Shown: positions 33,264 through 42,437 of the stretch, piece after piece | How the letters are laid out: each line of letters opens with the position of its first letter | Position numbering within the stretch: position 1 is the first letter of the stretch | Assembly: GCA_017856455.1 (NCBI GenBank) | Contig: JAFMEZ010000007.1 | Span: 1 to 57,000 of the forward strand | DNA length: 57,000 nt | Direction: 5' to 3' | DNA from: Parafilimonas sp. | GTDB taxonomy: Bacteria; Bacteroidota; Bacteroidia; Chitinophagales; Chitinophagaceae | Program-made: the position numbers and the translations under genes | The notes under the pieces: model-generated | What the model saw: only the letters and a program-made list of their open reading frames with translations | What the model was told of the DNA's origin: nothing | Database searches by the model: none

Positions 33264-33686
33264 TTGAAAAAGATCACCATTATCAACGGTCCTAATTTGA
33301 ACCTTCTTGGAAAAAGAGAGCCATCAATCTATGGTTCAGAGGGATTCGAAACATATTTGGATAAATTGAAATCGGCTTATCCTGAATTTGAAATTTCATA
33401 TTTCCAAAGTAATATAGAAGGGGAGTTGATTGATGCTGTGCAAAAAGCTGGATTTTCACAAGATGGAATAATTATCAATCCTGGTGGATATACCCATACT
33501 TCTGTTGCATTGGGAGACGCTATTGCTGCAATTACATCACCTGTAATTGAAGTACATATTTCAAATATCCATGCAAGAGAGGAATTCAGAAAGATCTCTC
33601 ATGTATCCGCAAAAGCCAAAGGAACAATCGCAGGATTGGGCCTCGACGGTTATGCCTTGGCCCTTGATTATTTTAAACGTCAGTGA
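33264..33686 (+). CDS. aroQ: 3-dehydroquinate dehydratase, type II
   Basis: Third step of the shikimate pathway, converting 3-dehydroquinate to 3-dehydroshikimate. The 140-residue dodecamer-forming type II fold is clear: IINGPNLNLLGKREPSIYG at the start (with the catalytic Arg and Tyr), IINPGGYTHTSVAL, the active-site loop VEVHISN-like EVHISNIHAREEFR, and a terminal GLGLDGY. The start is TTG 33264; there is no ATG near, and conservation begins at this codon. It is 10 bases after carA and probably cotranscribed with it. It converges on aconitase with three bases between stops. Confidence 0.96.
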   Translation: MKKITIINGPNLNLLGKREPSIYGSEGFETYLDKLKSAYPEFEISYFQSNIEGELIDAVQKAGFSQDGIIINPGGYTHTSVALGDAIAAITSPVIEVHISNIHAREEFRKISHVSAKAKGTIAGLGLDGYALALDYFKRQ

Positions 33687-33689
33687 TAT

Positions 33690-35957
33690 TTACTTCGACA
33701 TTGCTGCTCTGATCACATTCAATGCACCACCTGATTTGAACCATTCAATTTGCTGAGCATTGTAGCTGTGATTTGCAACAATGGTATCAGATGAACCATC
33801 CTTGTGGTTTAAAACGACTTCCAATGTTTTACCCGGACTGAAAGTAGTGAGTCCAACAACATCAATCACATCATCCTCTAGTATTTTATTATAGTCGTCT
33901 TTATTCGCGAAAGTCAACGCCAACATACCTTGTTTCTTCAAGTTAGTTTCATGAATACGCGCAAATGACTTCACCATAACTACGCGAACGCCAAGATGAC
34001 GAGGCTCCATTGCCGCGTGCTCCCTTGAAGATCCTTCACCGTAGTTTTCATCACCCACAACAATTGATCCAATGTTAGAAGCTTTGTAGGCACGTTGTGT
34101 AGCTGGAACAGCTCCATATTCTCCAGTCAATTGATTCTTAACTGAATCAGTTTTTTCATTGAAGAAATTCACTGCACCGATCAGCATATTATTACTGATA
34201 TTATCAAGGTGACCACGGAACTTTAACCATGGTCCTGCCATTGAAATATGATCTGTAGTACATTTTCCTTTTGCCTTGATAAGCAACTTCAGTCCTTTCA
34301 AATCAGTTCCTTCCCATGATGCAAAAGGATAGAGCAGTTGTAAACGCTTACTGTCTGATTTTACATTGATCTGCACTTTGCTGCCATCCTCTGCTGGTGC
34401 TTGATAACCCGCATCTTCAACTGAGAAACCTTTTTTAGGAAGTTCATCACCTGAAGGTGGATCCAACTTAACCTGTTCGCCTTTCTCATTGGTAAGCGTA
34501 TCAGTAATTGGGTTGAAAGTTAAGTCACCTGCAATCGCAAGAGCGGTTACCAACTCCGGACTAGCAACGAATGCGAGGGTGTTTGGATTTCCATCAGCAC
34601 GCTTTGCAAAGTTTCTGTTGAACGAGTGAACGATGGTATTTCTTTCCTGTTTTTCTGCACCCATACGATCCCACATGCCAATACATGGTCCACATGCATT
34701 TGCAAACACTCTGGCACCAATCTGATCAAAAGTGTCAAGGAATCCATCTCTTTCAATAGTATATCTCACCAATTCACTTCCTGGTGTAATGGTAAATTCT
34801 GCCTTTGTTTTTAAGCCCTTTTCTGCAACCTGTTTAGCTAAACTAACAGCACGACTGATGTCTTCATAAGATGAGTTAGTACAGCTTCCAATCAATCCAA
34901 CCTCTACTTTAGTTGGCCAATTGTTTTTCGCTGCTGCCTCTTTCATTTGTGAAATAGGAGTTGCCAAATCTGGAGTAAAAGGTCCATTTAAATGTGGTTC
35001 TAATTCACTCAGGTTGATTTCAATTACTTTATCAAAGTATTTTTCAGGATTGGCATAAACTTCAGGATCTCCTGTCAAATAAGATTTGACCTGATCTGCA
35101 GCTTCTGCAACTTCAGATCTTCCAGTTGAGCGAAGATATCTAGCCATGCTTTCATCATATCCAAAAGTTGAAGTTGTTGCTCCAATTTCCGCACCCATAT
35201 TACATATAGTGCCTTTTCCTGTACAGCTCATGCTTGTTGCACCTTCTCCAAAGTATTCAACAATAGCATTTGTCCCACCCTTAACCGTTAAAATACCAGC
35301 AACTTTCAGGATTACATCTTTAGGCGAAGTCCATCCATTTAATTTGCCAGTAAGTTTAACGCCAATTAATTTCGGCATTAATAATTCCCAGCTCAATCCA
35401 GCCATTACATCACAGGCATCTGCACCTCCAACACCAATGGCAATCATACCCAATCCACCTGCATTCACTGTGTGAGAGTCAGTTCCAATCATCATTCCAC
35501 CTGGGAATGCATAGTTTTCTAAAACTACCTGGTGAATAATACCTGCACCTGGTTTCCAGAATCCAATACCATATTTGTTTGAAATCGATGAGAGAAAATT
35601 ATATACCTCATCGTTCTCAGTAATTGCTTTTTGTAAATCCGATTTACTTTCATCTTTTGCAACAATCAGGTGGTCGCAATGTACTGTTGAAGGAACAGCT
35701 ACTTTCTTTCTCCCTGTAGTATCAAATTGCAGTAATGCCATCTGTGCTGTTGCGTCTTGCATGGCAACGCGGTCTGGCGCAAAATCTACATAAGCTTTGC
35801 CTCTCTCAAAATCCTTGATTTCAACTCCTTTCCATAAATGGGCAAACAGAATTTTCTCTGCAAGCGTGAGGGGTCTTCCCAATGCTTTTTTGGCAGCATC
35901 AACTTTTGCAGGCATTTCACTGTACGTCTTCTTGATGAGGTCTAAATCGAATACCAT
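33690..35957 (-). CDS. Aconitate hydratase (mitochondrial-type)
   Basis: TCA-cycle enzyme interconverting citrate and isocitrate. At 755 residues it resembles mitochondrial aconitase, not the roughly 890-residue AcnA/IRP1 type or the AcnB type. The [4Fe-4S] ligands are Cys359 ([10 protein letters not shown]), Cys422 and Cys425 (ACGPCIGMW). Substrate-binding landmarks include [13 protein letters not shown] near residue 160 and the swivel-domain [15 protein letters not shown]. Start ATG 35957, preceded by a TAATTTTG box. It stands alone between convergent aroQ and the divergent PspC-like gene. Confidence 0.95.
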   Translation of the reverse strand: MVFDLDLIKKTYSEMPAKVDAAKKALGRPLTLAEKILFAHLWKGVEIKDFERGKAYVDFAPDRVAMQDATAQMALLQFDTTGRKKVAVPSTVHCDHLIVAKDESKSDLQKAITENDEVYNFLSSISNKYGIGFWKPGAGIIHQVVLENYAFPGGMMIGTDSHTVNAGGLGMIAIGVGGADACDVMAGLSWELLMPKLIGVKLTGKLNGWTSPKDVILKVAGILTVKGGTNAIVEYFGEGATSMSCTGKGTICNMGAEIGATTSTFGYDESMARYLRSTGRSEVAEAADQVKSYLTGDPEVYANPEKYFDKVIEINLSELEPHLNGPFTPDLATPISQMKEAAAKNNWPTKVEVGLIGSCTNSSYEDISRAVSLAKQVAEKGLKTKAEFTITPGSELVRYTIERDGFLDTFDQIGARVFANACGPCIGMWDRMGAEKQERNTIVHSFNRNFAKRADGNPNTLAFVASPELVTALAIAGDLTFNPITDTLTNEKGEQVKLDPPSGDELPKKGFSVEDAGYQAPAEDGSKVQINVKSDSKRLQLLYPFASWEGTDLKGLKLLIKAKGKCTTDHISMAGPWLKFRGHLDNISNNMLIGAVNFFNEKTDSVKNQLTGEYGAVPATQRAYKASNIGSIVVGDENYGEGSSREHAAMEPRHLGVRVVMVKSFARIHETNLKKQGMLALTFANKDDYNKILEDDVIDVVGLTTFSPGKTLEVVLNHKDGSSDTIVANHSYNAQQIEWFKSGGALNVIRAAMSK

Positions 35958-35978
35958 AATTTATGTTTTTAGGCACCG

Positions 35979-35986
35979 CAAAATTA
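35979..35986 (-). promoter_or_regulatory. -7 promoter box for aconitase
   Basis: Minus-strand TAATTTTG fits TAnnTTTG and ends 21 bases before the ATG at 35957. Confidence 0.4.
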
Positions 35987-36035
35987 ATCATTTCATAAGG
36001 CCTTACCAACTGTTCTGGGAATAATGGGGATTTTT

Positions 36036-36043
36036 TATATTTG
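36036..36043 (+). promoter_or_regulatory. -7 promoter box immediately before the PspC-like gene
   Basis: TATATTTG fits TAnnTTTG, and only four bases separate it from ATG 36048. If used, transcription would begin at about the A of the start codon, giving a leaderless mRNA. Confidence 0.45.
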
Positions 36044-36047
36044 ACAT

Positions 36048-36269
36048 ATGAACGGACTGAGAAACTTCATCGAATGGCATGTTTTTGGGGTTTGTACCCG
36101 TTTGGGTGAGGTGCTTGGAATCCCGACCACCACCATCCGTAAGTACTTTATTTACATTTCCTGCCTCACTTTCGGATCACCGGCAATTTTCTACCTGATG
36201 TTTGCATTTTGGATGAACATCAAAAGCTATTTTGTTCAGTCCAGAAGAAATCCCCTGAAATACAATTAA
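36048..36269 (+). CDS. Small PspC-like membrane protein
   Basis: A 73-residue protein consisting almost only of a PspC domain: an N-terminal segment FGVCTRLGEVLGIPTTTIRKYF and a membrane helix, about 38-58 (IYISCLTFGSPAIFYLMFAFW), then a basic tail. Phage-shock protein C homologues sense envelope stress. Stand-alone short versions like this are common in Bacteroidota and are often mislabelled as transcriptional regulators; their role is not established. Its stop overlaps the end of convergent kdsA by four bases. Confidence 0.8.
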   Translation: MNGLRNFIEWHVFGVCTRLGEVLGIPTTTIRKYFIYISCLTFGSPAIFYLMFAFWMNIKSYFVQSRRNPLKYN

Positions 36270-37087
36270 ACTATCGCTTTTCTGATTTTGACAAGCTGAT
36301 GTAATAAATGCTCAAGGTGATCAAGCCTTAGCATATTTGCACCATCACTCATTGCCTTCGATGGGTCAGGATGTGTTTCAATAAAGAGGCCATCCGCGCC
36401 AGTTGCAATTGCAGCTTTTGCCATGGTTGAAATGAGGGTTGGATTTCCCCCGGTAATGCCTGAAGATTGATTGGGTTGCTGTAATGAGTGTGTGCAATCA
36501 ACCACAACTGGAACCCCATGTGATTGCATGATGGGGATATTTCTATAATCTACAATCAGATCCTGGTAACCAAAAGTGGTTCCTCTTTCTGTAAGCATTA
36601 TTTTTTGATTGCCTGTCTTCATGATTTTGTCCACCGCAAATTTCATGGCTTCACCACTAACAAATTGTCCCTTTTTTATGTTTACAATTTTATTCGTTTC
36701 ACCAGCAGCTAACAATAAGTCAGTTTGCCTGCAAAGAAAAGCGGGTATTTGTAAAATATCTGTAAATGAAGCAGCAAAGGAAGCTTCTGTTGCTGCATGA
36801 ATATCTGTTGTGGTAGGAAGACCATATTTAAGACCAGTCTTTTTTAAGAGGGTTAAACCTTCCTGATCCCCAATTCCAGAAAAAGAATTTGCACTTGTTC
36901 TATTTGCTTTTCTGTATGATGCTTTGAAAATATAGGGGATACCCAATGTAGTACATATAGAGGAAACTTTAGCAGCTACTTCATCCAATAATTCTTCATT
37001 TTCAACTACACAAGGACCAGCAATTAGGAAAAAAGATTTTTTGTCATAGTCCTGCCCATTGAAAAGATCTGCCAAAAAAATTTGCAT
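36266..37087 (-). CDS. kdsA: 3-deoxy-8-phosphooctulonate synthase
   Basis: Condenses phosphoenolpyruvate and arabinose-5-phosphate to KDO-8-phosphate for lipopolysaccharide core synthesis. The 273-residue TIM barrel shows FLIAGPCVVEN, FKASYRKANRTSANSFSG, LTERGTTFGYQDLIVD, VVDCTHSLQQP and LFIETHPDP, all typical of the family. Start ATG 37085-37087 follows a TATCTTTG box by four bases, so a leaderless or nearly leaderless mRNA is predicted. It converges on and overlaps the PspC-like gene by four bases. With lpxB further on, it shows that the organism makes LPS. Confidence 0.96.
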   Translation of the reverse strand: MQIFLADLFNGQDYDKKSFFLIAGPCVVENEELLDEVAAKVSSICTTLGIPYIFKASYRKANRTSANSFSGIGDQEGLTLLKKTGLKYGLPTTTDIHAATEASFAASFTDILQIPAFLCRQTDLLLAAGETNKIVNIKKGQFVSGEAMKFAVDKIMKTGNQKIMLTERGTTFGYQDLIVDYRNIPIMQSHGVPVVVDCTHSLQQPNQSSGITGGNPTLISTMAKAAIATGADGLFIETHPDPSKAMSDGANMLRLDHLEHLLHQLVKIRKAIV

Positions 37088-37091
37088 GTCG

Positions 37092-37099
37092 CAAAGATA
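37092..37099 (-). promoter_or_regulatory. -7 promoter box for kdsA
   Basis: Minus-strand TATCTTTG is a perfect TAnnTTTG match ending four bases before the kdsA ATG. It pairs with a divergent box at 37116-37123. Confidence 0.5.
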
Positions 37100-37115
37100 A
37101 GATGCCCGTATTAAC

Positions 37116-37123
37116 TAAGTTTG
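37116..37123 (+). promoter_or_regulatory. -7 promoter box for the threonine-dehydrogenase-like gene
   Basis: TAAGTTTG fits TAnnTTTG and ends 17 bases before ATG 37141. It forms a divergent pair with the kdsA box, with 16 bases between them. Confidence 0.45.
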
Positions 37124-37140
37124 CGAAATAAGATTGTTTC

Positions 37141-38079
37141 ATGAAAAAAGAAAAAATTCTCGTCATAGGAGCATGCGGACAAATCGGGGTAGAGTTAACC
37201 TTAGCGCTCAGAAAAATATATGGTGGAACAAATGTTGTTGCATCTGATTTGAGAGAAGAAAATGATTTGCTTAAAGGCACTGGTCCATATGTGAGCATAG
37301 ATGTCATGAACAAAGAGATGTTACATGTACAGGTGATCCGACAAAATATTACGCAGATTTATTTATTGGCTGCAATTCTTTCAGCAACTGGTGAGAAAAA
37401 TCCACCACTTGCATGGCATTTGAATACCCAATCATTGTTAAACGTATTAGATATTGCCAAAGAGGAGAAACTCGCTAAAGTGTATTGGCCCAGTAGTATA
37501 GCTGTATTTGGTCCAACTTCTCCTAAAGAGAATTGCCCGCAGCAAACCATCATCGAACCAACAACAGTTTATGGCATCAGTAAATATGCTGGTGAATTTT
37601 GGTGTAATTATTTTCACCATCGGTATGGTGTGGATGTTAGAAGTATCAGGTATCCAGGACTCATTAGTTATAAATCAGCTCCAGGGGGTGGAACAACAGA
37701 TTATGCAGTAGAGATCTATCATGAGGCAAAAGAAAAAAATAAATACACATCATTTCTTGAAGCCGATACCAAGCTTCCAATGATGTACATGCCTGATGCG
37801 ATTCGCGCAACGATTGAATTGATGGAAGCACCCGCAGATAAAATATCTGTTCGCACATCATACAATTTAGCTGCCATGAGTTTTTCTCCTGAAGAAATTG
37901 CAACATCGATCAAGAAAATCATACCATCATTCGAGATTTCATACAAAACTGATTATCGCCAACAGATTGCAAATAGCTGGCCAAAAAGTATCGACGATTC
38001 AAAAGCACGATCAGATTGGGGCTGGAAGCATGAGTATGACTTGGATAAAATGACGGCCGATATGTTTAAAAACATTTAA
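37141..38079 (+). CDS. NAD-dependent epimerase-type L-threonine dehydrogenase
   Basis: A 312-residue extended short-chain dehydrogenase. The Rossmann motif is VIGACGQIG (8-16), and the YxxxK catalytic pair is in TVYGISKYAGE. Also visible are WPSSIAVFGP and IRYPGLISYKSAPGGGTTDYAV. These strings are characteristic of the UDP-galactose-epimerase-like L-threonine 3-dehydrogenases found in Flavobacterium and relatives, which oxidise threonine to 2-amino-3-oxobutyrate. The partner 2-amino-3-ketobutyrate ligase is not in the window, so a sugar-nucleotide epimerase remains possible but less likely. The next gene starts two bases after its stop. Confidence 0.82.
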   Translation: MKKEKILVIGACGQIGVELTLALRKIYGGTNVVASDLREENDLLKGTGPYVSIDVMNKEMLHVQVIRQNITQIYLLAAILSATGEKNPPLAWHLNTQSLLNVLDIAKEEKLAKVYWPSSIAVFGPTSPKENCPQQTIIEPTTVYGISKYAGEFWCNYFHHRYGVDVRSIRYPGLISYKSAPGGGTTDYAVEIYHEAKEKNKYTSFLEADTKLPMMYMPDAIRATIELMEAPADKISVRTSYNLAAMSFSPEEIATSIKKIIPSFEISYKTDYRQQIANSWPKSIDDSKARSDWGWKHEYDLDKMTADMFKNI

Positions 38080-38081
38080 TC

Positions 38082-39302
38082 ATGAAGAAGTTAACTGTTT
38101 CATTGATCACAGTATTATCTATAATAATGTCTGCCCATGCTCAGACCACCTCAGTTAAATGGCGTGCTCAAATCAATAGAAAAGATGGCAGGAATATCAT
38201 TTTTAATATCGATGAATTGAGAATAGGTAAAAAAATGTCTTGGGTCATCAGAAATGCAGATGAACGGCTAACAATAAATGATTTTAAAGAGACGAAAGAT
38301 TCATTGATTGTTGCTCTTCCTTTTTTTGCAGCAGAACTCTATCTAAAGAAATCAAGTACTGGATTTACTGGCCAATGGAAAAAGGCTGGTTCAAAAGGTG
38401 ATATATACACACCAATTGAAATTACAAAAGGTGCTCAGAGATACTCATTGCCAATCACTAAAAATGTTTCTAATTTATCTGGAAGGTGGCGTGCCATTTT
38501 TACAAATGCGGAGGGTAAATCTTCTGATGCAATTGCAGAATTCAAACAAGTAGGTAGTAAGCTTACAGGTAGTATTCTTACAACTACTGGTGACTACAGA
38601 TTTTTAGAGGGGCAAGCAAATGGAAATTCTCTGGTGATGTCAACTTTTGATGGTACACATGCATTTTATTTTTCTGCAAAAATTTCAAGTGATGGCACAC
38701 TAAAAGATGGAATATTTGCCAGTGGGGCATCATCAATAGAAGCCTGGATTGCCAAACGGGATGCTAGTGTTGAATTGGATGAATCGGATGTATTGATGCG
38801 CGTGAAAGAGCCAATACAGAAACTTAATTTTAAATTTCCTGATCTAAACGGAAATCCTGTTTCAATAGAGGATGAAAGGTTTAAGGGGAAAGTTGTAATC
38901 ATTCAGATTATGGGTTCATGGTGTCCAAATTGCATGGACGAGACAGCTTTTCTCAGTAAGTATTATCAAGAGCATAAAAAATCTGGTATTGAGGTAATTG
39001 GATTAGCATATGAGTATTCAACTGATTTCGAAAAAGCTAAAAATAATCTCATGAGGTTTAAAACCAGGTTCAATGTTGAGTATCCAATGTTGATTACTGG
39101 AGTTACTTCATCAGATCCATTAAGGACGGAAAAAACATTACCACAAATGACACCGATCAAAGCTTTTCCATCGATGATCATCATTGGGAAAGACGGTTTG
39201 GTGAAAAAAACTCATGCAGGCTATTCCGGTCCTGCAACAGGAATTCATCACGAAAAATTCAAGCGCGAATTTGATGAGTTGATAATGGAATTGCTTAAAT
39301 AA
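38082..39302 (+). CDS. Periplasmic TlpA-like thioredoxin-fold protein
   Basis: A 406-residue exported protein. Signal peptide about 1-20 (LTVSLITVLSIIMSAHAQ). Residues about 21-245 form a beta-rich region with repeated lipocalin-like strands (GRWRAIFTNAEGKSSDAIAEF, LTGSILTTTGDYRFLEG). The C-terminal 150 residues are a TlpA/AhpC-type thioredoxin domain with active site WCPNC (280-284) and a cis-proline segment KAFPSMIII. It probably reduces disulfides or helps envelope maturation. Its substrate is not evident. It is close behind the dehydrogenase (two bases), so probably one transcript, and converges on the fRMsr gene. Confidence 0.85.
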   Translation: MKKLTVSLITVLSIIMSAHAQTTSVKWRAQINRKDGRNIIFNIDELRIGKKMSWVIRNADERLTINDFKETKDSLIVALPFFAAELYLKKSSTGFTGQWKKAGSKGDIYTPIEITKGAQRYSLPITKNVSNLSGRWRAIFTNAEGKSSDAIAEFKQVGSKLTGSILTTTGDYRFLEGQANGNSLVMSTFDGTHAFYFSAKISSDGTLKDGIFASGASSIEAWIAKRDASVELDESDVLMRVKEPIQKLNFKFPDLNGNPVSIEDERFKGKVVIIQIMGSWCPNCMDETAFLSKYYQEHKKSGIEVIGLAYEYSTDFEKAKNNLMRFKTRFNVEYPMLITGVTSSDPLRTEKTLPQMTPIKAFPSMIIIGKDGLVKKTHAGYSGPATGIHHEKFKREFDELIMELLK

Positions 39303-39313
39303 GCAACTTACGG

Positions 39314-39784
39314 TTAATGCAACAAGGAGAGTATCTCGCTGAGATATAATGCATCTGTTTCATCAAAACTGTTGTATTGGTCACTGTCAACATCCAGCAC
39401 GCCAATCAATGCATTTGATTGATAAAGTGGAAGTACAATTTCACTTTTAGATAAACTGCTGCATGCTATATGACCTGGGAAGGCGTCGACATCAGGAACA
39501 ATAATGATTTCTTCTTTCTCCCAGCTGCTTCCACAAACACCTTTTCCTTTTTTAATTCTGGTACATGCAATTGGTCCTTGAAATGGACCTAATACCAGTT
39601 CTGTTTGATCAACCAAATAAAATCCAACCCAAAAGAAATCAAATTGTTGTTTTAGTGCTGCTGCAATATTTGCAAGATTTGCAATCAGATTCTTTTCACC
39701 TTCGATGATTGCTTTGATTTGTGGGATTAATTCTAAATATTTTTCTTTCTTGCTTCCAGTTGAAAGCACCAATTCCTCTGCCAT
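39314..39784 (-). CDS. msrC: Free methionine-(R)-sulfoxide reductase (GAF domain)
   Basis: A 156-residue single GAF-domain enzyme that reduces free methionine-R-sulfoxide. All three redox cysteines of the family are present: Cys74 (PIACTRI), Cys84 (KGVCGSSW) and Cys108 (HIACSS), in the same spacing as E. coli fRMsr Cys84, Cys94 and Cys118. FWVGFYLVD and IGVLDVDS are family hallmarks. It is the last gene of the minus-strand run from parA, five bases after the Rrf2 regulator, which suggests joint expression and possibly redox control. Confidence 0.93.
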   Translation of the reverse strand: MAEELVLSTGSKKEKYLELIPQIKAIIEGEKNLIANLANIAAALKQQFDFFWVGFYLVDQTELVLGPFQGPIACTRIKKGKGVCGSSWEKEEIIIVPDVDAFPGHIACSSLSKSEIVLPLYQSNALIGVLDVDSDQYNSFDETDALYLSEILSLLH

Positions 39785-39789
39785 TTAAA

Positions 39790-40200
39790 TTATTTTTTTA
39801 ATAGATCAGCAATGGATTTATTATCGAGTACTTTTAGTGTTGCGTCCCTTACCAATACCATTGTGTCATGGAGTCCGCAATGTTTTTCATCACAATTCTT
39901 ACATCTTTCGTAAAAGTATAGACTGGCACAAGGTAGCATTGCAATGGGACCTTCAATTTTTCGGATGATTTCAGAGAGGGGAGTTTTCAATGCATTAGAC
40001 TTGATAAAATAACCACCACCTTTTCCTTTCTTGCTCTCTAAAATTTCTGCTTTTTTGAGCTCCAATAATATATTCTCAAGAAATTTAAGTGGGATCTTTT
40101 TCTTTTTGGCAATGTCTGCAATAAGCACCGGACCATCATCTTTATGCTCTGCCAAATACATGAGCGCCTGGAATGCGTATTGTGTTTTTTTGTTTAACAT
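39790..40200 (-). CDS. Rrf2-family regulator with four-cysteine motif
   Basis: A 136-residue winged-helix regulator. MLNKKTQYAFQALMYLA and the recognition region IPLKFLENILLELKKAEILESKKGKGGGY are typical Rrf2. Cysteines at 91, 100, 103 and 108 (LPCASLYFYERCKNCDEKHC) match the Fe-S-binding region of IscR/NsrR-type sensors, so an iron-sulfur sensor is likely. The target genes are unknown. It sits between dapB (5 bases) and the fRMsr gene (5 bases), making those two, or its own transcript, possible targets. Confidence 0.9.
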   Translation of the reverse strand: MLNKKTQYAFQALMYLAEHKDDGPVLIADIAKKKKIPLKFLENILLELKKAEILESKKGKGGGYFIKSNALKTPLSEIIRKIEGPIAMLPCASLYFYERCKNCDEKHCGLHDTMVLVRDATLKVLDNKSIADLLKK

Positions 40201-40205
40201 GGTAA

Positions 40206-40928
40206 TTAATTTCCAAAACCAAGAACATCTTTCATGGTAAAGATACCTTTTCTCTTTGCAATAAATTCTGCAGCCAAAACAGCACCTAGCGCAAATCCAT
40301 TCCTGCTGTGTGCATTATGTATGATTTGTATTTCATCAATTGCTGAAGAATATGTCACTTCGTGCAGACCAGGGTAGGGATCAATTCTTTCGCTTTTGAT
40401 AAATAATTGTTCTTTTGACACTGGGGTATCATTTACCCAGTTTTCTTTGCTGCTATTGTTGGCTAAGATTTGTTCAGCAAGTGTGATGGCTGTGCCACTG
40501 GGAGCGTCTTTTTTCTGTGTATGGTGAATTTCTTTGATCGAAATATCATATTGATTTTTTCCTTCCATCAATTGTGCTAACTTTTTATTGACTTCAAAGA
40601 AAATATTTACACCCACACTGAAATTGCTGGCATAAAGAAAGCTTCCATCCTTTTTGGTGCATCTTGATTCAACATCAGACAAGTGTTCAAGCCATCCTGT
40701 TGAGCCACTAACAATCGGTTTTCCAAACTCAATGCACTTGATAATGTTATTGTAGGCTGTATGCGGAGCAGTAAATTCAATGGCAACATCAATGGAGTCA
40801 AAATTCTGTTGATTGAAATCGTCAAGATTATTGAGATCGATTTTAACCTTTACATGATGTCCTCTTTCGATAGCAACCTGCTCGATGATTTTTCCCATTT
40901 TACCATAACCAATCAATGCAATATTCAT
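40206..40928 (-). CDS. dapB: 4-hydroxy-tetrahydrodipicolinate reductase
   Basis: Lysine and diaminopimelate pathway enzyme. At 240 residues it is of the short type. The N-terminal nucleotide-binding motif is IALIGYGKMGKI, and the catalytic region shows SGSTGW, YASNFSVGVNIF and EIHHTQKKDAPSGTA with the His/Lys of the active site. Start ATG 40928, 13 bases after the DUF5683 gene. Its position next to parAB and DUF5683 is a recurring Bacteroidota arrangement. Confidence 0.96.
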   Translation of the reverse strand: MNIALIGYGKMGKIIEQVAIERGHHVKVKIDLNNLDDFNQQNFDSIDVAIEFTAPHTAYNNIIKCIEFGKPIVSGSTGWLEHLSDVESRCTKKDGSFLYASNFSVGVNIFFEVNKKLAQLMEGKNQYDISIKEIHHTQKKDAPSGTAITLAEQILANNSSKENWVNDTPVSKEQLFIKSERIDPYPGLHEVTYSSAIDEIQIIHNAHSRNGFALGAVLAAEFIAKRKGIFTMKDVLGFGN

Positions 40929-40941
40929 AATATAATTATTG

Positions 40942-41517
40942 TCAAAAGTTTAATGTTGCAGATAATCCTAGTCCATACTGTAAATTTCTGCTACTGGGTT
41001 GAATACTCATACTGATATCATCAGAGATATTAAATGTTCTCAGATGACCGTCGACTGTTGCATCTACAATATTTAATCCCCACATAAGCAGTAATCCCAA
41101 TACAGAAAAATCCATATTTTTTCTAAAACTGTTTCTATAAGTTCTCAATGCTTCTGTTGAAATAGGTTGAAGTTCGCGGGCAATATTTTTAAAATTTGCT
41201 GTATCATTTGTTACCCTCACTGAATAGGCGAATCTTGTTTTATCATACCAGTCGCTATTGTATCTAAAAGTAGAAATGGGGATGGCAAGAGCACCATAAA
41301 CAAGCGGAATTTTCCAATATTTTTTATTGTATGCTTGTCCAAGTCCAGGTAAAATAGCTGACCTCAAAGCAGCTTTAGCTGCAATTGATTTAACTTTTTT
41401 TACCGTGTCGGTGCTCGAATTAATTTCAGATTTAATTTGTGAGGTACCTGTTGTCGTGCATAAAACGACAAAAAAAATGGGGGTTAGAATATTTCTGATG
41501 TAAGTACATGTCAACAT
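40942..41517 (-). CDS. DUF5683 family envelope protein
   Basis: A 191-residue protein with an N-terminal signal or anchor (about 8-25, IRNILTPIFFVVLCTTTG) and the DUF5683 core: AAKAALRSAILPGLGQAYNKKYWKIPLVYGALAI, then a membrane-like GLLLMWGLNIVDATVDGHL near 140. Function is unknown. The family is confined largely to Bacteroidota and is nearly always next to parB and dapB. Its ATG overlaps the parB stop by one base (TAATG), which indicates translational coupling. Confidence 0.88.
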   Translation of the reverse strand: MLTCTYIRNILTPIFFVVLCTTTGTSQIKSEINSSTDTVKKVKSIAAKAALRSAILPGLGQAYNKKYWKIPLVYGALAIPISTFRYNSDWYDKTRFAYSVRVTNDTANFKNIARELQPISTEALRTYRNSFRKNMDFSVLGLLLMWGLNIVDATVDGHLRTFNISDDISMSIQPSSRNLQYGLGLSATLNF

Positions 41518-42437
41518 TAGTGGATCGTTACTTTCATTTTTTCAAGTAAGCTATTGAGTTCTTCAACTGAAAAATATTCAAGTACTATTTTACCTCTACC
41601 GGTTTTATGATGTTCCAGTTTAACCTTTGTTCCTAGCTGAGAAGATATTTGCTGTTGAATATGACTAAAGTTATTTTTTTGATTTGCAGATGCAGCCTCT
41701 TTCTTTTTGGCTGGCTTATACAATTGTTTTACCAGATCTTCTGTTTGTCGTACAGATAATTTTTTTGAAATGATGGTGTTATAAACGAACAATTGTTTGT
41801 CGACTTCACCTGCATTAATTAGTGCACGTGCGTGTCCCATACTCAAACTTCCATTGCGTACAGCAACTATAATATCGGGAGGTAGCTTAAGCATTCTGAT
41901 GTAGTTGGAGACAGTACTTCTGTCCATTCCCATCCTTGTTGCAACCTCCTCCTGTGTCATGGCACATTCATCCATTAATCGCTGATATCCCAGACCGATT
42001 TCAATTGCATTTAAATTTTCTCTTTGGAGGTTTTCCAATAATGCGAGCTCTAGAACTTGTTTGTCATCTGCTTCTCGCACATATGCTGGAACATCTTTCA
42101 ATCCAGCTATTTTCGCTGCCCTCCATCTTCTCTCACCAGCAATCAATTTGAATTTGCCATTGCTCAATGGAGTAATTGTGAGTGGTTGGATAATATCATG
42201 CTGGCGCATAGATTGTGCCAACTCTTCAATTGCTTTTTGATCGAAATCCTGGCGTGGTTGTCTGGGGTTTGGAATGATATCGCTTAAAGGAATTCTACTG
42301 ATGGATGTGTTTTTAGCAACAACTTCAGATTTGAGTGTTCCTGTTGCTGGATTTTTAAGTTCTGTATCAATACTACCCAATAGAGATCTTATACCTCTAT
42401 TCAGTGCGTCTTTTTTATTGGAAGGATTATTGCTCAT
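41517..42437 (-). CDS. parB: Chromosome partitioning protein ParB
   Basis: CTPase and parS-binding DNA clamp for chromosome segregation, 306 residues. The N-terminal ParB/Srx domain (about 50-150) has IIPNPRQPRQDFD, GERRWRAAKIAG and ENLQRENLNAIE. The helix-turn-helix is in TQEEVATRMGMDRSTVSNYIRML. A C-terminal dimerisation domain ends the protein. No consensus parS (TGTTTCACGTGAAACA) was noticed in the window. It overlaps parA by 11 bases and DUF5683 by one. Confidence 0.96.
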   Translation of the reverse strand: MSNNPSNKKDALNRGIRSLLGSIDTELKNPATGTLKSEVVAKNTSISRIPLSDIIPNPRQPRQDFDQKAIEELAQSMRQHDIIQPLTITPLSNGKFKLIAGERRWRAAKIAGLKDVPAYVREADDKQVLELALLENLQRENLNAIEIGLGYQRLMDECAMTQEEVATRMGMDRSTVSNYIRMLKLPPDIIVAVRNGSLSMGHARALINAGEVDKQLFVYNTIISKKLSVRQTEDLVKQLYKPAKKKEAASANQKNNFSHIQQQISSQLGTKVKLEHHKTGRGKIVLEYFSVEELNSLLEKMKVTIH

